From the NCBI GenBank assembly GCA_014800735.1, contig JAAVFP010000001.1, positions 1-64,000 on the forward strand: a DNA stretch of 64,000 nt, written 5' to 3'. Shown here piece by piece: positions 1 to 7,623 of the stretch. Under the pieces are notes generated by a model, which saw only the letters and a program-made list of their open reading frames with translations, ran no database searches and was not told where the DNA came from. Source of the DNA: Bacteroidales bacterium. Lineage in GTDB: Bacteria > Bacteroidota > Bacteroidia > Bacteroidales > Muribaculaceae. The translations under genes were made by a program, and so were the position numbers. Positions within the stretch are counted from its first letter, which is position 1; every line of letters starts with the position of its first letter.

Positions 1-2
1 GC

Positions 3-62
3 TTTTGGCTTAATTCTGCGGTCGAGTGCCAAGCGGCACACTCCCTTATCATTAAGCCAAAA
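3..62. repeat. imperfect palindrome downstream of serA
   Basis: A roughly 60-nt imperfect inverted repeat. The outer 12 bp, TTTTGGCTTAAT, are repeated exactly in inverted form, and the inner arm ends in GTGCC/GGCAC around a short loop. It lies after the 3' end of serA and could act as a terminator or mRNA stabiliser. The positions of TCGG/GCGG in the left arm and of CCTT, ATCA and AAAATCACTC in the right arm match the larger palindrome at 7383-7473, so the two look like members of one dispersed family. Relationship by eye only. Confidence 0.6.
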
Positions 63-113
63 TCACTCAAAGACTGGCCGCCCAGAATTTAACAGTAGTT
101 ATTAAACAAGCTC

Positions 114-1031
114 TTAGTTCACACGGAAACGGTCGGTACCGTCGGCAAAATAGGCTACAATCTGATTGGCGGCTGCAACGCCGGCATTGAGGTTGGCCTC
201 GGCGGTCTGGGCGCCGCTCTTCTTAGGAGTGAAGAACACACGGTCAGGGAAGCGGGCTTCGAGGTCGGCTGCGCAGGCGGGCTTCACGTCGGCGAAGTAT
301 TTCAGGTCGGGACGCTCCTCAAGCACCTGGGTAAGTTCGGCTTCGTTGATAACTTCCTTGCGGGCGGTGTTGATGAGCACTGCGCCCTTGGGCATCTTTT
401 CGATGAGGGCACGGCCGATGGAACCGACGGTTTCGGGAGTGGCGGGAATGTGAATCGACACGATGTCGTTGCCACCATAGAGGTCGTCGAGCGACTCGGC
501 CACACCTACGCCGTTCTGTGCCATGACCTCGACGGGGCAGTAGGGGTCGATGGCGGTTACGGTCATGCCGAAGCCTTTGGCAATTTCAGCCACATGGCGG
601 CTAACCTGGCCGAAAGCCTGGAGGCCGAGGCGCTTGCCTGAGATTTCGAAACCGGTCGTGCCGCTGAACTTGTTGCGCGCAGCCATGATGGCCATGCCGA
701 TTACGAGCTCGGCCACGGCGCGGGAGTTCTGGCCGGGAGTATTCTCAACAATCACACCTGCTGCCGTTGCGGCCTTGAGGTCGATGTTGTCATAACCGGC
801 ACCGGCGCGGACCACGATTTTGAGCTTGGGAGCAGCGGCAAAGAGAGCTTCGTCCACAATGTCGCTACGCACAATCAGAGCATCGGCATCGGCGGCAGCT
901 TCGCGGAGCTGCTCGGGCGAGGTATATTTTTCGATGATGGCGAACTCATGGCCGGCATCCTCGATTTTGGCCCGGATTTCCTTGACGGCTTTAGCCGAGA
1001 AAGGCTTTTCGGTAGCTACAAGAACTTTCAT
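114..1031 (-). CDS. serA: D-3-phosphoglycerate dehydrogenase (lysine type)
   Basis: First committed step of serine synthesis: oxidises 3-phosphoglycerate to 3-phosphohydroxypyruvate with NAD, in the cytoplasm. The 305-residue protein has only substrate-binding and nucleotide-binding domains, with no C-terminal ACT domain (short type III form). Visible signatures are RAGAGYDN near residue 75, a Rossmann loop GLQAFGQVS at 136-144, Asp162 placed for NAD ribose, and INTARKEV with Arg224. The position that usually reads TPH (catalytic His) reads TPKKSGAQT here, so a lysine near residue 270 replaces histidine. Some 3-PGDHs, including the Entamoeba enzyme, are known to use lysine this way. The gene starts 2 bp after the serC stop, so the two form an operon. 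Confidence 0.93.
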   Translation of the reverse strand: MKVLVATEKPFSAKAVKEIRAKIEDAGHEFAIIEKYTSPEQLREAAADADALIVRSDIVDEALFAAAPKLKIVVRAGAGYDNIDLKAATAAGVIVENTPGQNSRAVAELVIGMAIMAARNKFSGTTGFEISGKRLGLQAFGQVSRHVAEIAKGFGMTVTAIDPYCPVEVMAQNGVGVAESLDDLYGGNDIVSIHIPATPETVGSIGRALIEKMPKGAVLINTARKEVINEAELTQVLEERPDLKYFADVKPACAADLEARFPDRVFFTPKKSGAQTAEANLNAGVAAANQIVAYFADGTDRFRVN

Positions 1032-1033
1032 AA

Positions 1034-2104
1034 TCAGTGAGTTGCTTCAAAATCCTTCATTGCTTCAACCAGCACCTGCACGCTTGCGATGGGCAGAGCG
1101 TTGTAGAGCGACGCACGGAAACCGCCCACCGAGCGGTGACCCTTGATGCCCACAATGCCACGTGCGGTGCAGAAGTCGATGAACTGCTTTTCGAGCTCCT
1201 GGTATTCGGGAGTCATCACAAAGCATACGTTCATGATGGAACGGTCGGCCGGGTCGGTGACAGTGCCTTTGAACATCTTGCTTTCATCGATAGCGTTGTA
1301 GAGCAGGGCAGCCTTGTCAAGGTCGCGGCGCTCAAGAGCGGCGATGCCGCCCAGCTGCTTGTAGTAGCGGAGGGTCTGGAGTGCGGAGTAGATGGGCAGC
1401 ACGGGAGGGGTGTTGAACATCGAGCCCTTTTTGATGTGGGTGCGGTAGTCCAGCATCGTGGGGATAGGACGGTCCACATGGCCCAGTGCATCTTCGCGGA
1501 CGATAACCAGGGTCACACCTGCGGGAGCCAGGTTTTTCTGTGCGCCGGCATAAACCAGATCGTACTTCGTGAAGTCGATGGGGCGCGAGAAGATGTCCGA
1601 GCTCATATCAGCCACCAGGCGGCAGGGCACATCGGGATCCTTGCGGATTTCGGTGCCGTAGATGGTGTTGTTGGAGGTGTAGTGGAAGTAGTCGGCATCG
1701 GCCGGAACAGTGTAGTCCTTGGGGATGAAAGTGTAGTTGGCATCCTTGGAGGAAGCAACCACATCCACCTCACCGAAAAGTTTAGCCTCCTTGATGGCGT
1801 TGGAAGCCCATGTGCCGGTGTCGATGTAGGCGGCACGCTTGGCCAGCAGGTTGAAGGGCACCATGCAGAACTGCAGCGATGCGCCGCCACCGAGCCACAG
1901 CACGTGGAAACCTTCGGGCACATTGAGCAGTTCTTTCACGAGAGCCGAAGCCTCGTCGATAACGGCCTGGAATTCCTTGCTGCGGTGCGACACTTCGAGA
2001 ATAGAGAGGCCGGTGTCGGCAAAATTAAGGATTGCGTCGGCGGTGTTCTGAATGGTGTATTCACTCAGAATCGAGGGACCGGCGTAGAAGTTATGTTTCT
2101 TCAT
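1034..2104 (-). CDS. serC: phosphoserine aminotransferase
   Basis: PLP enzyme converting 3-phosphohydroxypyruvate and glutamate to phosphoserine; the step after SerA. 356 residues, typical for the family. The start is the ATG giving [13 protein letters not shown], matching the conserved SerC N-terminus; a frame nine codons longer lacks homologous character. Family features include the N-terminal NFYAGPS motif, [10 protein letters not shown] near residue 80, the lysine in [12 protein letters not shown] (Schiff-base lysine near residue 190), and the C-terminal [15 protein letters not shown]. First gene of the serC-serA operon, with a good promoter at 2141-2171. No gene for phosphoserine phosphatase is seen nearby. 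Confidence 0.95.
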   Translation of the reverse strand: MKKHNFYAGPSILSEYTIQNTADAILNFADTGLSILEVSHRSKEFQAVIDEASALVKELLNVPEGFHVLWLGGGASLQFCMVPFNLLAKRAAYIDTGTWASNAIKEAKLFGEVDVVASSKDANYTFIPKDYTVPADADYFHYTSNNTIYGTEIRKDPDVPCRLVADMSSDIFSRPIDFTKYDLVYAGAQKNLAPAGVTLVIVREDALGHVDRPIPTMLDYRTHIKKGSMFNTPPVLPIYSALQTLRYYKQLGGIAALERRDLDKAALLYNAIDESKMFKGTVTDPADRSIMNVCFVMTPEYQELEKQFIDFCTARGIVGIKGHRSVGGFRASLYNALPIASVQVLVEAMKDFEATH

Positions 2105-2140
2105 CGTTTGGAGGATTAAATTTATCTGCAATTTGGACTA

Positions 2141-2171
2141 CAAATTTAAGAAACTATTCCGAGAAATCAAA
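2141..2171 (-). promoter_or_regulatory. promoter of serC-serA
   Basis: Read on the minus strand, TTTG (2171-2168), a 19-nt spacer, then TAAATTTG (2148-2141). This fits the Bacteroidetes -33/-7 consensus TTTG-N19-21-TANNTTTG. Predicted transcription start about 30 nt before the serC ATG at 2104. Confidence 0.7.
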
Positions 2172-2227
2172 AAATCCCAAGAAAATAAATGCCCCGGCCG
2201 TGCGCTTGCATCGGTCGGAGCAAAATT

Positions 2228-2425
2228 TCAGTTCATGATAATTGCCATTTCGGGCAGAGCCGGGTCAATATAGGCTGCGCGGGCAAACTGCCTGATACGC
2301 TCAATGGTGGAGCGCCGCGGTGCCGGACCGGCCGGTTCCAGAAGCGGACCGCCGAAGTAGCTTATCGTCACTGTGGTGGCTCGGGACAGACCCTCGCCGT
2401 GGTCAGGTGTAGAGTTTTTCTCCAT
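2228..2425 (-). CDS. small hypothetical protein
   Basis: A 65-residue open frame between serC and the sigma-factor gene, on the minus strand. It contains TISYFGGPL and a C-terminal half ERIRQFARAAYIDPALPEM that reads like a short amphipathic helix. No signal peptide or membrane segment. I do not recognise the family; the composition (Ile/Tyr/Phe-containing core, no stop-rich alternative) makes it plausibly real, but no convincing promoter or terminator was found around it. Confidence 0.45.
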   Translation of the reverse strand: MEKNSTPDHGEGLSRATTVTISYFGGPLLEPAGPAPRRSTIERIRQFARAAYIDPALPEMAIIMN

Positions 2426-2639
2426 AGGCAGGTGTTTTTATTGAAAAAACGAGATTCGAGGTGAAAGATTGCGGATAATTTTTATTGAATAACGAATATA
2501 TAAGAATGAGATGCCGGCATCGCCGCAGTGGCTGCCGTACGATGATAAAACGCCCGGCCGGTACGAAATATTGTGATTGATGTGAAAAAATATTATTGTG
2601 TTTCACTTGTTAAATAATGCAAAACATAGGCTCGTTTAT

Positions 2640-2670
2640 TTTGCGAATTGCCATAAATTGTCTATCTTTG
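2640..2670 (+). promoter_or_regulatory. promoter of the sigma-factor gene
   Basis: TTTG (2640-2643), a 19-nt spacer and TATCTTTG (2663-2670) match the Bacteroidetes consensus. Start is predicted near 2677, giving a leader of about 118 nt before the ATG at 2795. The leader holds a small ACCGG/CCGGT hairpin (2686-2702). Confidence 0.7.
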
Positions 2671-2794
2671 TAATGCATAAAACAGACCGGTGCGACTCCG
2701 GTGGTAAAAAAGATTGATTAAACCTGTATTATTAACGTTAAAACCTCATTTCGCCTATAGCACAACTCTACTCTAACGAATAATAAGAATAGAA

Positions 2795-3385
2795 ATGCGA
2801 AATACAACCAAGCTTACCGACGAACAGTTGGTAGCCGCTTATGCAGCAGGAGACAACGAAGCTTTTGACACCCTCCTTCTGCGCCATAAACAAAAGTTGT
2901 TCACCTACATCCTGCAGATGGTCAAGGACCGCGATGTGGCCGACGATATCTTTCAGGAAACTTTCGTGAAAGCCATCACCACCATCAAGCAGGGCCGATA
3001 TAATGACCTGGGTAAGTTCTCGGCATGGATTGCACGGATTGCCCGCAATCTGGTCATTGATTCGTTTCGAGCCGAAAAAAGTGAGAACTCAATGTCGACC
3101 GACACGGCCGACTACGACATACTCAACCGCCGCGACCTGGCTGAGGATACAATCGAGGACACCCTGATTGACCTCCAGATTGAGGACGACCTGCGCCGTC
3201 TGGTGGACCTTCTTCCCGACGTGCAGCGCGAGGTGCTGGTGATGCGCTACTACCGCGACCTCTCCTTCAAGGAGATTGCCGAACTGACCGGTGTAAGCAT
3301 CAATACCGCTCTCGGACGCATGCGTTACGCTATCCTCAACCTCCGCCGCCTGGCCAAAGAGAAGGCCGTGAGCCTCACCCGATAA
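2795..3385 (+). CDS. ECF-like RNA polymerase sigma-70 family factor
   Basis: A 196-residue two-domain sigma factor. Region 2 lies in about residues 22-95, with DVADDIFQETFVKA (core binding/-10 recognition helix) and KFSAWIARIARNLVIDSFR. Region 4 lies in about residues 135-188, with QREVLVMRYYRDLSFKEIA and the helix-turn-helix LTGVSINTALGRMRYAIL. The linker (95-130) is acidic. No anti-sigma gene follows: the gene is single and closed at once by a strong hairpin at 3388. A good -33/-7 promoter lies upstream with a long leader. The target promoters cannot be deduced here. It could be one of the house-type RpoE-like sigma factors common in Bacteroidales. Confidence 0.9.
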   Translation: MRNTTKLTDEQLVAAYAAGDNEAFDTLLLRHKQKLFTYILQMVKDRDVADDIFQETFVKAITTIKQGRYNDLGKFSAWIARIARNLVIDSFRAEKSENSMSTDTADYDILNRRDLAEDTIEDTLIDLQIEDDLRRLVDLLPDVQREVLVMRYYRDLSFKEIAELTGVSINTALGRMRYAILNLRRLAKEKAVSLTR

Positions 3386-3387
3386 CA

Positions 3388-3446
3388 AAGACCCCGTTCG
3401 CCCCAAGCTTAACACATATTGGCGACCGGGGTCTTGATTTTGTTTA
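3388..3446 (+). terminator. terminator of the sigma-factor gene
   Basis: A 15-bp stem, AAGACCCCGTTCGCC with GGCGACCGGGGTCTT (one mismatch), starts 3 nt after the stop codon and is followed by GATTTTGTTT. Confidence 0.85.
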
Positions 3447-3508
3447 AATTCAAACACACACTTTAATTCCGGTGCGCCTGAATTGATTTTACGCACTCCA
3501 CACCCACA

Positions 3509-3545
3509 ATGCGTCACCGGCTATGGTGGCGCATCTTTTTTTCTT
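3509..3545 (+). terminator. second rightward terminator
   Basis: ATGCGTCACC/GGTGGCGCAT hairpin (3509-3534) followed by a nine-base T-rich run. It lies about 60 nt beyond the sigma-factor terminator with no gene between. It may be a backup terminator or the end of a short RNA. Confidence 0.6.
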
Positions 3546-3577
3546 TTAGTTGGATTGGGATAGGGTCGACGAGCATG

Positions 3578-3611
3578 CAAAAAGAAAGACCCGCAGCCAA
3601 GGCTGCGGGTC
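3578..3611 (-). terminator. terminator of the leftward lipoprotein gene
   Basis: A perfect 11-bp stem, GACCCGCAGCC/GGCTGCGGGTC (3588-3611), followed on the minus strand by CTTTCTTTTTGC. It sits 32 nt after the lipoprotein stop codon. Confidence 0.85.
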
Positions 3612-3643
3612 ACAAAAAGACAGGCAATTATTCGTGTTTCACA

Positions 3644-4180
3644 TTACGATGCTTGGTTGGTGCCCGAGGTGATGGTTGAACCTACGGCGACTTCGGGGTT
3701 TGCGCCTTCGTCGGGGTTCTCGGAGTTGTCATCGTCGTTCTCGGTGGGCGGGAAGGGCAGGTCCTCGGGCGAGGCCACTACCACTACGTTGATGAAAATT
3801 GAGGCGTTTGCAAGCTCCTTGTCCAGCGCATAGACGGGGCATACAACACCAATCTGGTGCTCGCCCACGGGAGTGTACTCGTTGGTGACGAATTCAAAGC
3901 CGAAGGGAGGCATCACCGAGGTGCCCTGCAGACGGCCGTCCCAATAGTAGTCGGCGGCGGTGATACCGGCAGCCTTGCCGGCCTCGTTGTTCTTGACGTT
4001 GATTGCGGTGATGGCGAACGTTTCGCCCTGAGCCACATAGAGTTTACCGTCGGACTGCTGAGCGCCTTCGTACTCGTAGGAGAAGCTTACGTCGGGCAGG
4101 TTCTTGTCGTCGTCGCTACACGAGGAGAGCAGGCCGATGGCCGGAATCATAAGTAAAAGAGAATAGAGAAACTTTTTCAT
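3644..4180 (-). CDS. probable surface-exposed lipoprotein, function unknown
   Basis: A 178-residue lipoprotein. The signal peptide MKKFLYSLLLMIPAIGLLSS is followed by the lipobox cysteine near residue 21. The mature N-terminus reads CSDDDKN, which fits the Bacteroidetes lipoprotein export signal (serine and acidic residues right after the cysteine), so surface display is inferred. The rest is a single beta-rich domain of about 110 residues (VSFSYEYEG, ADYYWDGRLQG, EFVTNEYTPVG, GEHQIGVVCPV), then an Asp/Glu/Asn/Pro-rich tail from about residue 140. It has its own terminator and is not part of a SusCD locus. Family not recognised. Confidence 0.8.
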   Translation of the reverse strand: MKKFLYSLLLMIPAIGLLSSCSDDDKNLPDVSFSYEYEGAQQSDGKLYVAQGETFAITAINVKNNEAGKAAGITAADYYWDGRLQGTSVMPPFGFEFVTNEYTPVGEHQIGVVCPVYALDKELANASIFINVVVVASPEDLPFPPTENDDDNSENPDEGANPEVAVGSTITSGTNQAS

Positions 4181-4226
4181 CTTTGTTCTGTGTAAGTTAA
4201 AAAGTTAATAAGTGAATAAGATAGTA

Positions 4227-4269
4227 AATACCACGCGGTCGCACCGTCACGGTAGCGCCCGCGTGGTAT
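4227..4269 (-). terminator. terminator downstream of clpB
   Basis: An outer stem of about 11 bp, AATACCACGCGG with CCGCGTGGTAT, encloses an inner ACCGT/ACGGT hairpin. On the minus strand it is followed by TTACTATCTTATT. It starts about 18 nt after the clpB stop codon. Confidence 0.65.
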
Positions 4270-4286
4270 GGGGGATGATAAGTATT

Positions 4287-6878
4287 TTAGTTTTTGAAAA
4301 CGAGGTCGCCGTTTTCAACGTCGATTACAATGGGTCGGGATTTGTCCACTTTCTGAGCCAAGATGTCCTTGGACAGCTGGTTGAGCACCAGGCGGTGGAT
4401 TGCTCGCTTCACGGGTCGTGCACCGAATTCGGGATCGAAACCTTCGTCGGCAAGGAAGCTGAGGGCCTCAGGGGTAACCTTGAGCTCAATGCCCGATGAG
4501 TAGTTGAGCATCTTCTGGATACTCTTGATCTGCAGACCGACGATTTCCTCGATTTCCGCGCGGTTGAGCGGGGTGAACATGATGATTTCGTCGATACGGT
4601 TCAGGAACTCGGGGCGGATGGTCTGCTTGAGCATCTCGAGAACTTCCTCCTTGGTCTTTTCCACGGTCTCGGTCTTATTTTCCGGAGTCATCTTGGCGAA
4701 GTTGTCGCGGATAAGGTGCGAGCCCATGTTGGAGGTCATAATGATGATAGTGTTCTTGAAGTTCACGTTGCGGCCCTTGTTGTCGGTCAGACGGCCATCG
4801 TCAAGCACCTGAAGCAGAATGTTGAACACGTCAGGATGAGCTTTTTCGATTTCATCGAACAGAACAACCGAGTAGGGCTTGCGGCGCACGGCCTCGGTGA
4901 GCTGGCCGCCTTCGTCGTAGCCGACGTATCCGGGAGGCGCTCCGACGAGTCGGCTCACAGCGTGCTTCTCCTGATACTCGCTCATGTCGATACGAGTCAT
5001 CATATTCTCGTCGTCGAAGAGGTATTCGGCAAGAGCCTTGGCAAGCTCGGTTTTACCCACACCGGTGGTACCCAGGAAGATAAACGAACCGATAGGTCGC
5101 TTGGGGTCGTTGAGGCCGGCGCGGCTGCGGCGCACGGCGTCGGCAATAGCCTGAATTGCTTCGTCCTGGCCCACTACGCGCGAGTGGAGTTCTTCCTCCA
5201 GGTGGAGCAGCTTCTCCTTCTCGCTCTGCACCATCTTGTTGACGGGGATACCGGTCCAGCGCGATACAACATCGGCAATATCTTCGGCATCGACCTCTTC
5301 CTTGATAAGAGCCTTTTCGCCCTGCATCATCTGGAGTTCCTCCTGCGCCTTGGCGCTGTCGGCCTCCTTCTCTGCGATGCGCGAATAGCGGATTTCGGCC
5401 ACCTTGGCATAGTCGCCCTCGCGTTCGGCCTTGTCGGCTTCGAATTTGAGCTGCTCAATGTCAATCTTGTTCTGCTGAATGCGGTTGATCACATCGCGCT
5501 CAGCTTCCCATTTTGCCTTGTATTGTTTTTCTTCCTCGCGCATCTCGGCAATTTCGCGTTCGATGTCCTTTACCTTCTCGTCCTGGCCTTCGCGCTTGAT
5601 GGCCTCGCGCTCAATTTCCTTCTGGGCTATACGGCGGGTGATGTCGTCCAGTGCCTGGGGCACGGAGTCAATCTCCAGTTTGAGCTTCGAGGCAGCCTCG
5701 TCGATAAGGTCGATGGCCTTATCGGGGAGGAAACGGTCGGTGATATAGCGCTCCGAAAGCTGCACGGCGGCGATAATAGCTTCGTCGCGGATGCGCACCT
5801 TGTGGTGGTTCTCGTAGCGCTCCTTAAGGCCTCGGAGAATGGCGATTGCGCTCATCTCGTCGGGCTCGTTGACCATGACTTTCTGGAAGCGGCGCTCCAG
5901 AGCCTTGTCCTTCTCGAAATATTTCTGGTACTCATCCAGGGTGGTGGCACCGATGCTGCGGAGCTCGCCGCGGGCCAGTGCAGGCTTCAGGATGTTTGCG
6001 GCATCCATGGCGCCTTCGCCCTTACCGGCACCCACCAGGGTGTGGATTTCGTCGATGAACAGGATGATTTCGCCATCCGAAGCCTGAACTTCGTTGACAA
6101 TTGCTTTCAGGCGTTCCTCAAACTCGCCTTTGTACTTCGCGCCGGCCACAAGTGCGCCCATGTCAAGCGAATAAATCTGCTTGGTGCGCAGGTTTTCAGG
6201 CACGTCGCCACGCACAATGCGGTGCGCAAGGCCCTCGGCAATAGCGGTCTTACCTGTACCCGGCTCACCGATGAGCATGGGGTTGTTCTTGGTGCGTCGG
6301 CTCAGAATCTGCAGCACGCGGCGGATTTCCTCGTCGCGGCCGATTACGGGGTCGAGCTTGCCGGCGCGGGCGCGCTCGTTGAGGTTGATAGCGTATTTGG
6401 ACAGAGCGTTGTAGGTTTCCTCAGCGCCCTGGTCGGTGGCTTTCTTGCCCTTGCGAAGCTCCTCGATGGCAGCTTCGATTTCCTTTTTGCCCAGGCCTGC
6501 ATCCTTGAGGATGTTGGAGGCGGGGGAACTGACTTCGAAAAGTGCGAGCAGGATGGTTTCGAGGGTAACGTACTCGTCGCCCATTTTCTTGGCAATGTCC
6601 AGGGCCTTCTGAAGGACATCGTTGGAGGTTCGGCTCAGATAGGGTTCGCCGCCCGACACCTTGGGCAGAGCTGCGATTTCGCCGTCCACCTGGCGTTCGA
6701 TAGCCACGTGGTTGGCGCCCACTTTCTGGAAAATGAACTTCACAACCGATTCGCCTTCCTCCATCACGCCTTTAAGGATGCACACAGGCTCGATGGACTG
6801 AGCCCCGGCACCGCGGGTGATTTCCACGGCTTTCTGGATAGCCTCCTGCGATTTGATAGTGAAACTGTTGAAATTCAT
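4287..6878 (-). CDS. clpB: ATP-dependent chaperone ClpB
   Basis: Hsp100 disaggregase that threads aggregated proteins through a hexameric ring, working with DnaK. 863 residues, full family length. Order of domains: N-terminal Clp repeat domain (about 1-145), AAA+ module 1 with Walker A GEPGTGKT at 204-211 and Walker [10 protein letters not shown], a long charged coiled-coil middle domain (about 405-525), AAA+ module 2 with Walker A GTTGVGKT near 602-610 and sensor motifs, and a C-terminal D2-small domain. The coiled-coil separates it from ClpA/ClpC. Single gene with its own terminator. No clear CIRCE element or Bacteroidetes promoter was found in the 745-nt region upstream. Confidence 0.97.
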   Translation of the reverse strand: MNFNSFTIKSQEAIQKAVEITRGAGAQSIEPVCILKGVMEEGESVVKFIFQKVGANHVAIERQVDGEIAALPKVSGGEPYLSRTSNDVLQKALDIAKKMGDEYVTLETILLALFEVSSPASNILKDAGLGKKEIEAAIEELRKGKKATDQGAEETYNALSKYAINLNERARAGKLDPVIGRDEEIRRVLQILSRRTKNNPMLIGEPGTGKTAIAEGLAHRIVRGDVPENLRTKQIYSLDMGALVAGAKYKGEFEERLKAIVNEVQASDGEIILFIDEIHTLVGAGKGEGAMDAANILKPALARGELRSIGATTLDEYQKYFEKDKALERRFQKVMVNEPDEMSAIAILRGLKERYENHHKVRIRDEAIIAAVQLSERYITDRFLPDKAIDLIDEAASKLKLEIDSVPQALDDITRRIAQKEIEREAIKREGQDEKVKDIEREIAEMREEEKQYKAKWEAERDVINRIQQNKIDIEQLKFEADKAEREGDYAKVAEIRYSRIAEKEADSAKAQEELQMMQGEKALIKEEVDAEDIADVVSRWTGIPVNKMVQSEKEKLLHLEEELHSRVVGQDEAIQAIADAVRRSRAGLNDPKRPIGSFIFLGTTGVGKTELAKALAEYLFDDENMMTRIDMSEYQEKHAVSRLVGAPPGYVGYDEGGQLTEAVRRKPYSVVLFDEIEKAHPDVFNILLQVLDDGRLTDNKGRNVNFKNTIIIMTSNMGSHLIRDNFAKMTPENKTETVEKTKEEVLEMLKQTIRPEFLNRIDEIIMFTPLNRAEIEEIVGLQIKSIQKMLNYSSGIELKVTPEALSFLADEGFDPEFGARPVKRAIHRLVLNQLSKDILAQKVDKSRPIVIDVENGDLVFKN

Positions 6879-7012
6879 AATTTATAATAGTTGAATGTTT
6901 GCTGATTTGAATTACTAATAAAAAAACACAATAAGCGTGCCAAAGGTTTTGATGCAGGTGAAAAACTTCATATCGCCTTGGAAAATCACAAAAAATGCCA
7001 ATTTGGCACAAT

Positions 7013-7509
7013 AGACCCCATTCCCCAATATTTGTTAACGCCGGGGCGGTCAAGCGTCGTGCAGATGTGTTCGCGCAGTGAGGGAGCAATGCGGTTGCAT
7101 TGTGATCGAAACAAGCGGACGCAGATGCATGACGATTGGCCGTGGTGATGGTAATTTCTGCCACGGACAGCTGAGAATAAAAAGGCATTCAGAATCTTAA
7201 ATATGTCAGCCATCGATTTCGAATTGAGAGTTTCAGGAAATTGTTCTAAAATTAAGTTGCGTTGTCTTAGTATCAAATCTGTAGTATATCTCATTCTAAT
7301 CCAATAAGTTACAAATGCTTAAAATCATATAACTGAATTTGGGCGGAATTAGTGTGCTGATGTATAAAATTACCTTATCATCGCATCTCTCCGGCGCTTT
7401 TTGCCTTGTTCTTCGGTCACGTAGCTACGGCTACGTTCCTTCATCACAAGACAAAAATCACTCGGAGATATGCGACCCCAGCGTTAACAAATATTTGGGA
7501 ATGGGGTCT
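7013..7509. mobile_element. MITE-like non-coding element with 34-bp terminal inverted repeats
   Basis: Positions 7013-7046 and 7476-7509 are inverted copies of each other, 32 of 34 bases matching; each starts AGACCCCATTCCC and contains ATATTTGTTAACGC. They enclose about 430 bp with no gene. The palindrome at 7383-7473 abuts the right terminal repeat. No transposase is present, and a clean target-site duplication is not obvious (ATA before the left end, TTATA after the right end). It is either a miniature inverted-repeat element or a structured transcript; the assignment as mobile is an inference from architecture. Confidence 0.5.
7383..7473. repeat. 91-nt imperfect palindrome
   Basis: The arms run GCATCTCTCCGG...CACGTAGC and GCTACGTTCC...CGGAGATATGC, with the tip CGTAGC/GCTACG. 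The stem includes CTTTTTGCCTTGT paired with ACAAGACAAAAAT. It shares arrangement and several sub-motifs (TTCGGTC, CCTTCATCA, AAAATCACTC) with the palindrome at 3-62. This looks like a dispersed extragenic palindrome of the genome. Confidence 0.7.
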
Positions 7510-7530
7510 TATAATACCAATAATTTTTCT

Positions 7531-7538
7531 TAACTTTG
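7531..7538 (+). promoter_or_regulatory. -7 element of the sppA promoter
   Basis: TAACTTTG fits TANNTTTG; no good TTTG lies at the -33 distance. It is 22 nt outside the right terminal repeat of the element at 7013-7509 and 85 nt before the sppA start. Confidence 0.5.
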
Positions 7539-7623
7539 TTGCAATTCTGCACTTGTGGCAGTATTCGCTCGCTCGGCGATAGAGCGGAGGGATATATATG
7601 TATTTGTAAATTAAAAGTTTGCG

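Larger units (their letters stand above)
6879..7623. other. 745-nt gene-free region between clpB and sppA
   Basis: No credible protein gene on either strand. Open frames here are short, low in hydrophobic core pattern, and run through the repeats. The region holds the inverted-repeat-bounded element at 7013-7509, the palindrome at 7383-7473, a CCGTGG/CCACGG hairpin at 7140-7166, and the sppA promoter at 7531-7538. It should also contain the clpB promoter, which I could not locate. Confidence 0.7.

Noticed and set aside
2105-2131. nine-codon N-terminal extension of SerC
   Set aside because: Family proteins start at MKKHNFYAG, and the extension runs toward the promoter at 2141-2171.
4716-6887. 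723-codon open frame opposite clpB
   Set aside because: Antisense shadow of a highly conserved gene; composition (runs of Leu, His and Val, no domain) and GC-rich codon pattern explain it.
6986-7294. open frames in the clpB-sppA gap
   Set aside because: They read through the terminal inverted repeat and have no domain; the same peptide pieces (VNKYxGMGS) arise from both repeat copies.
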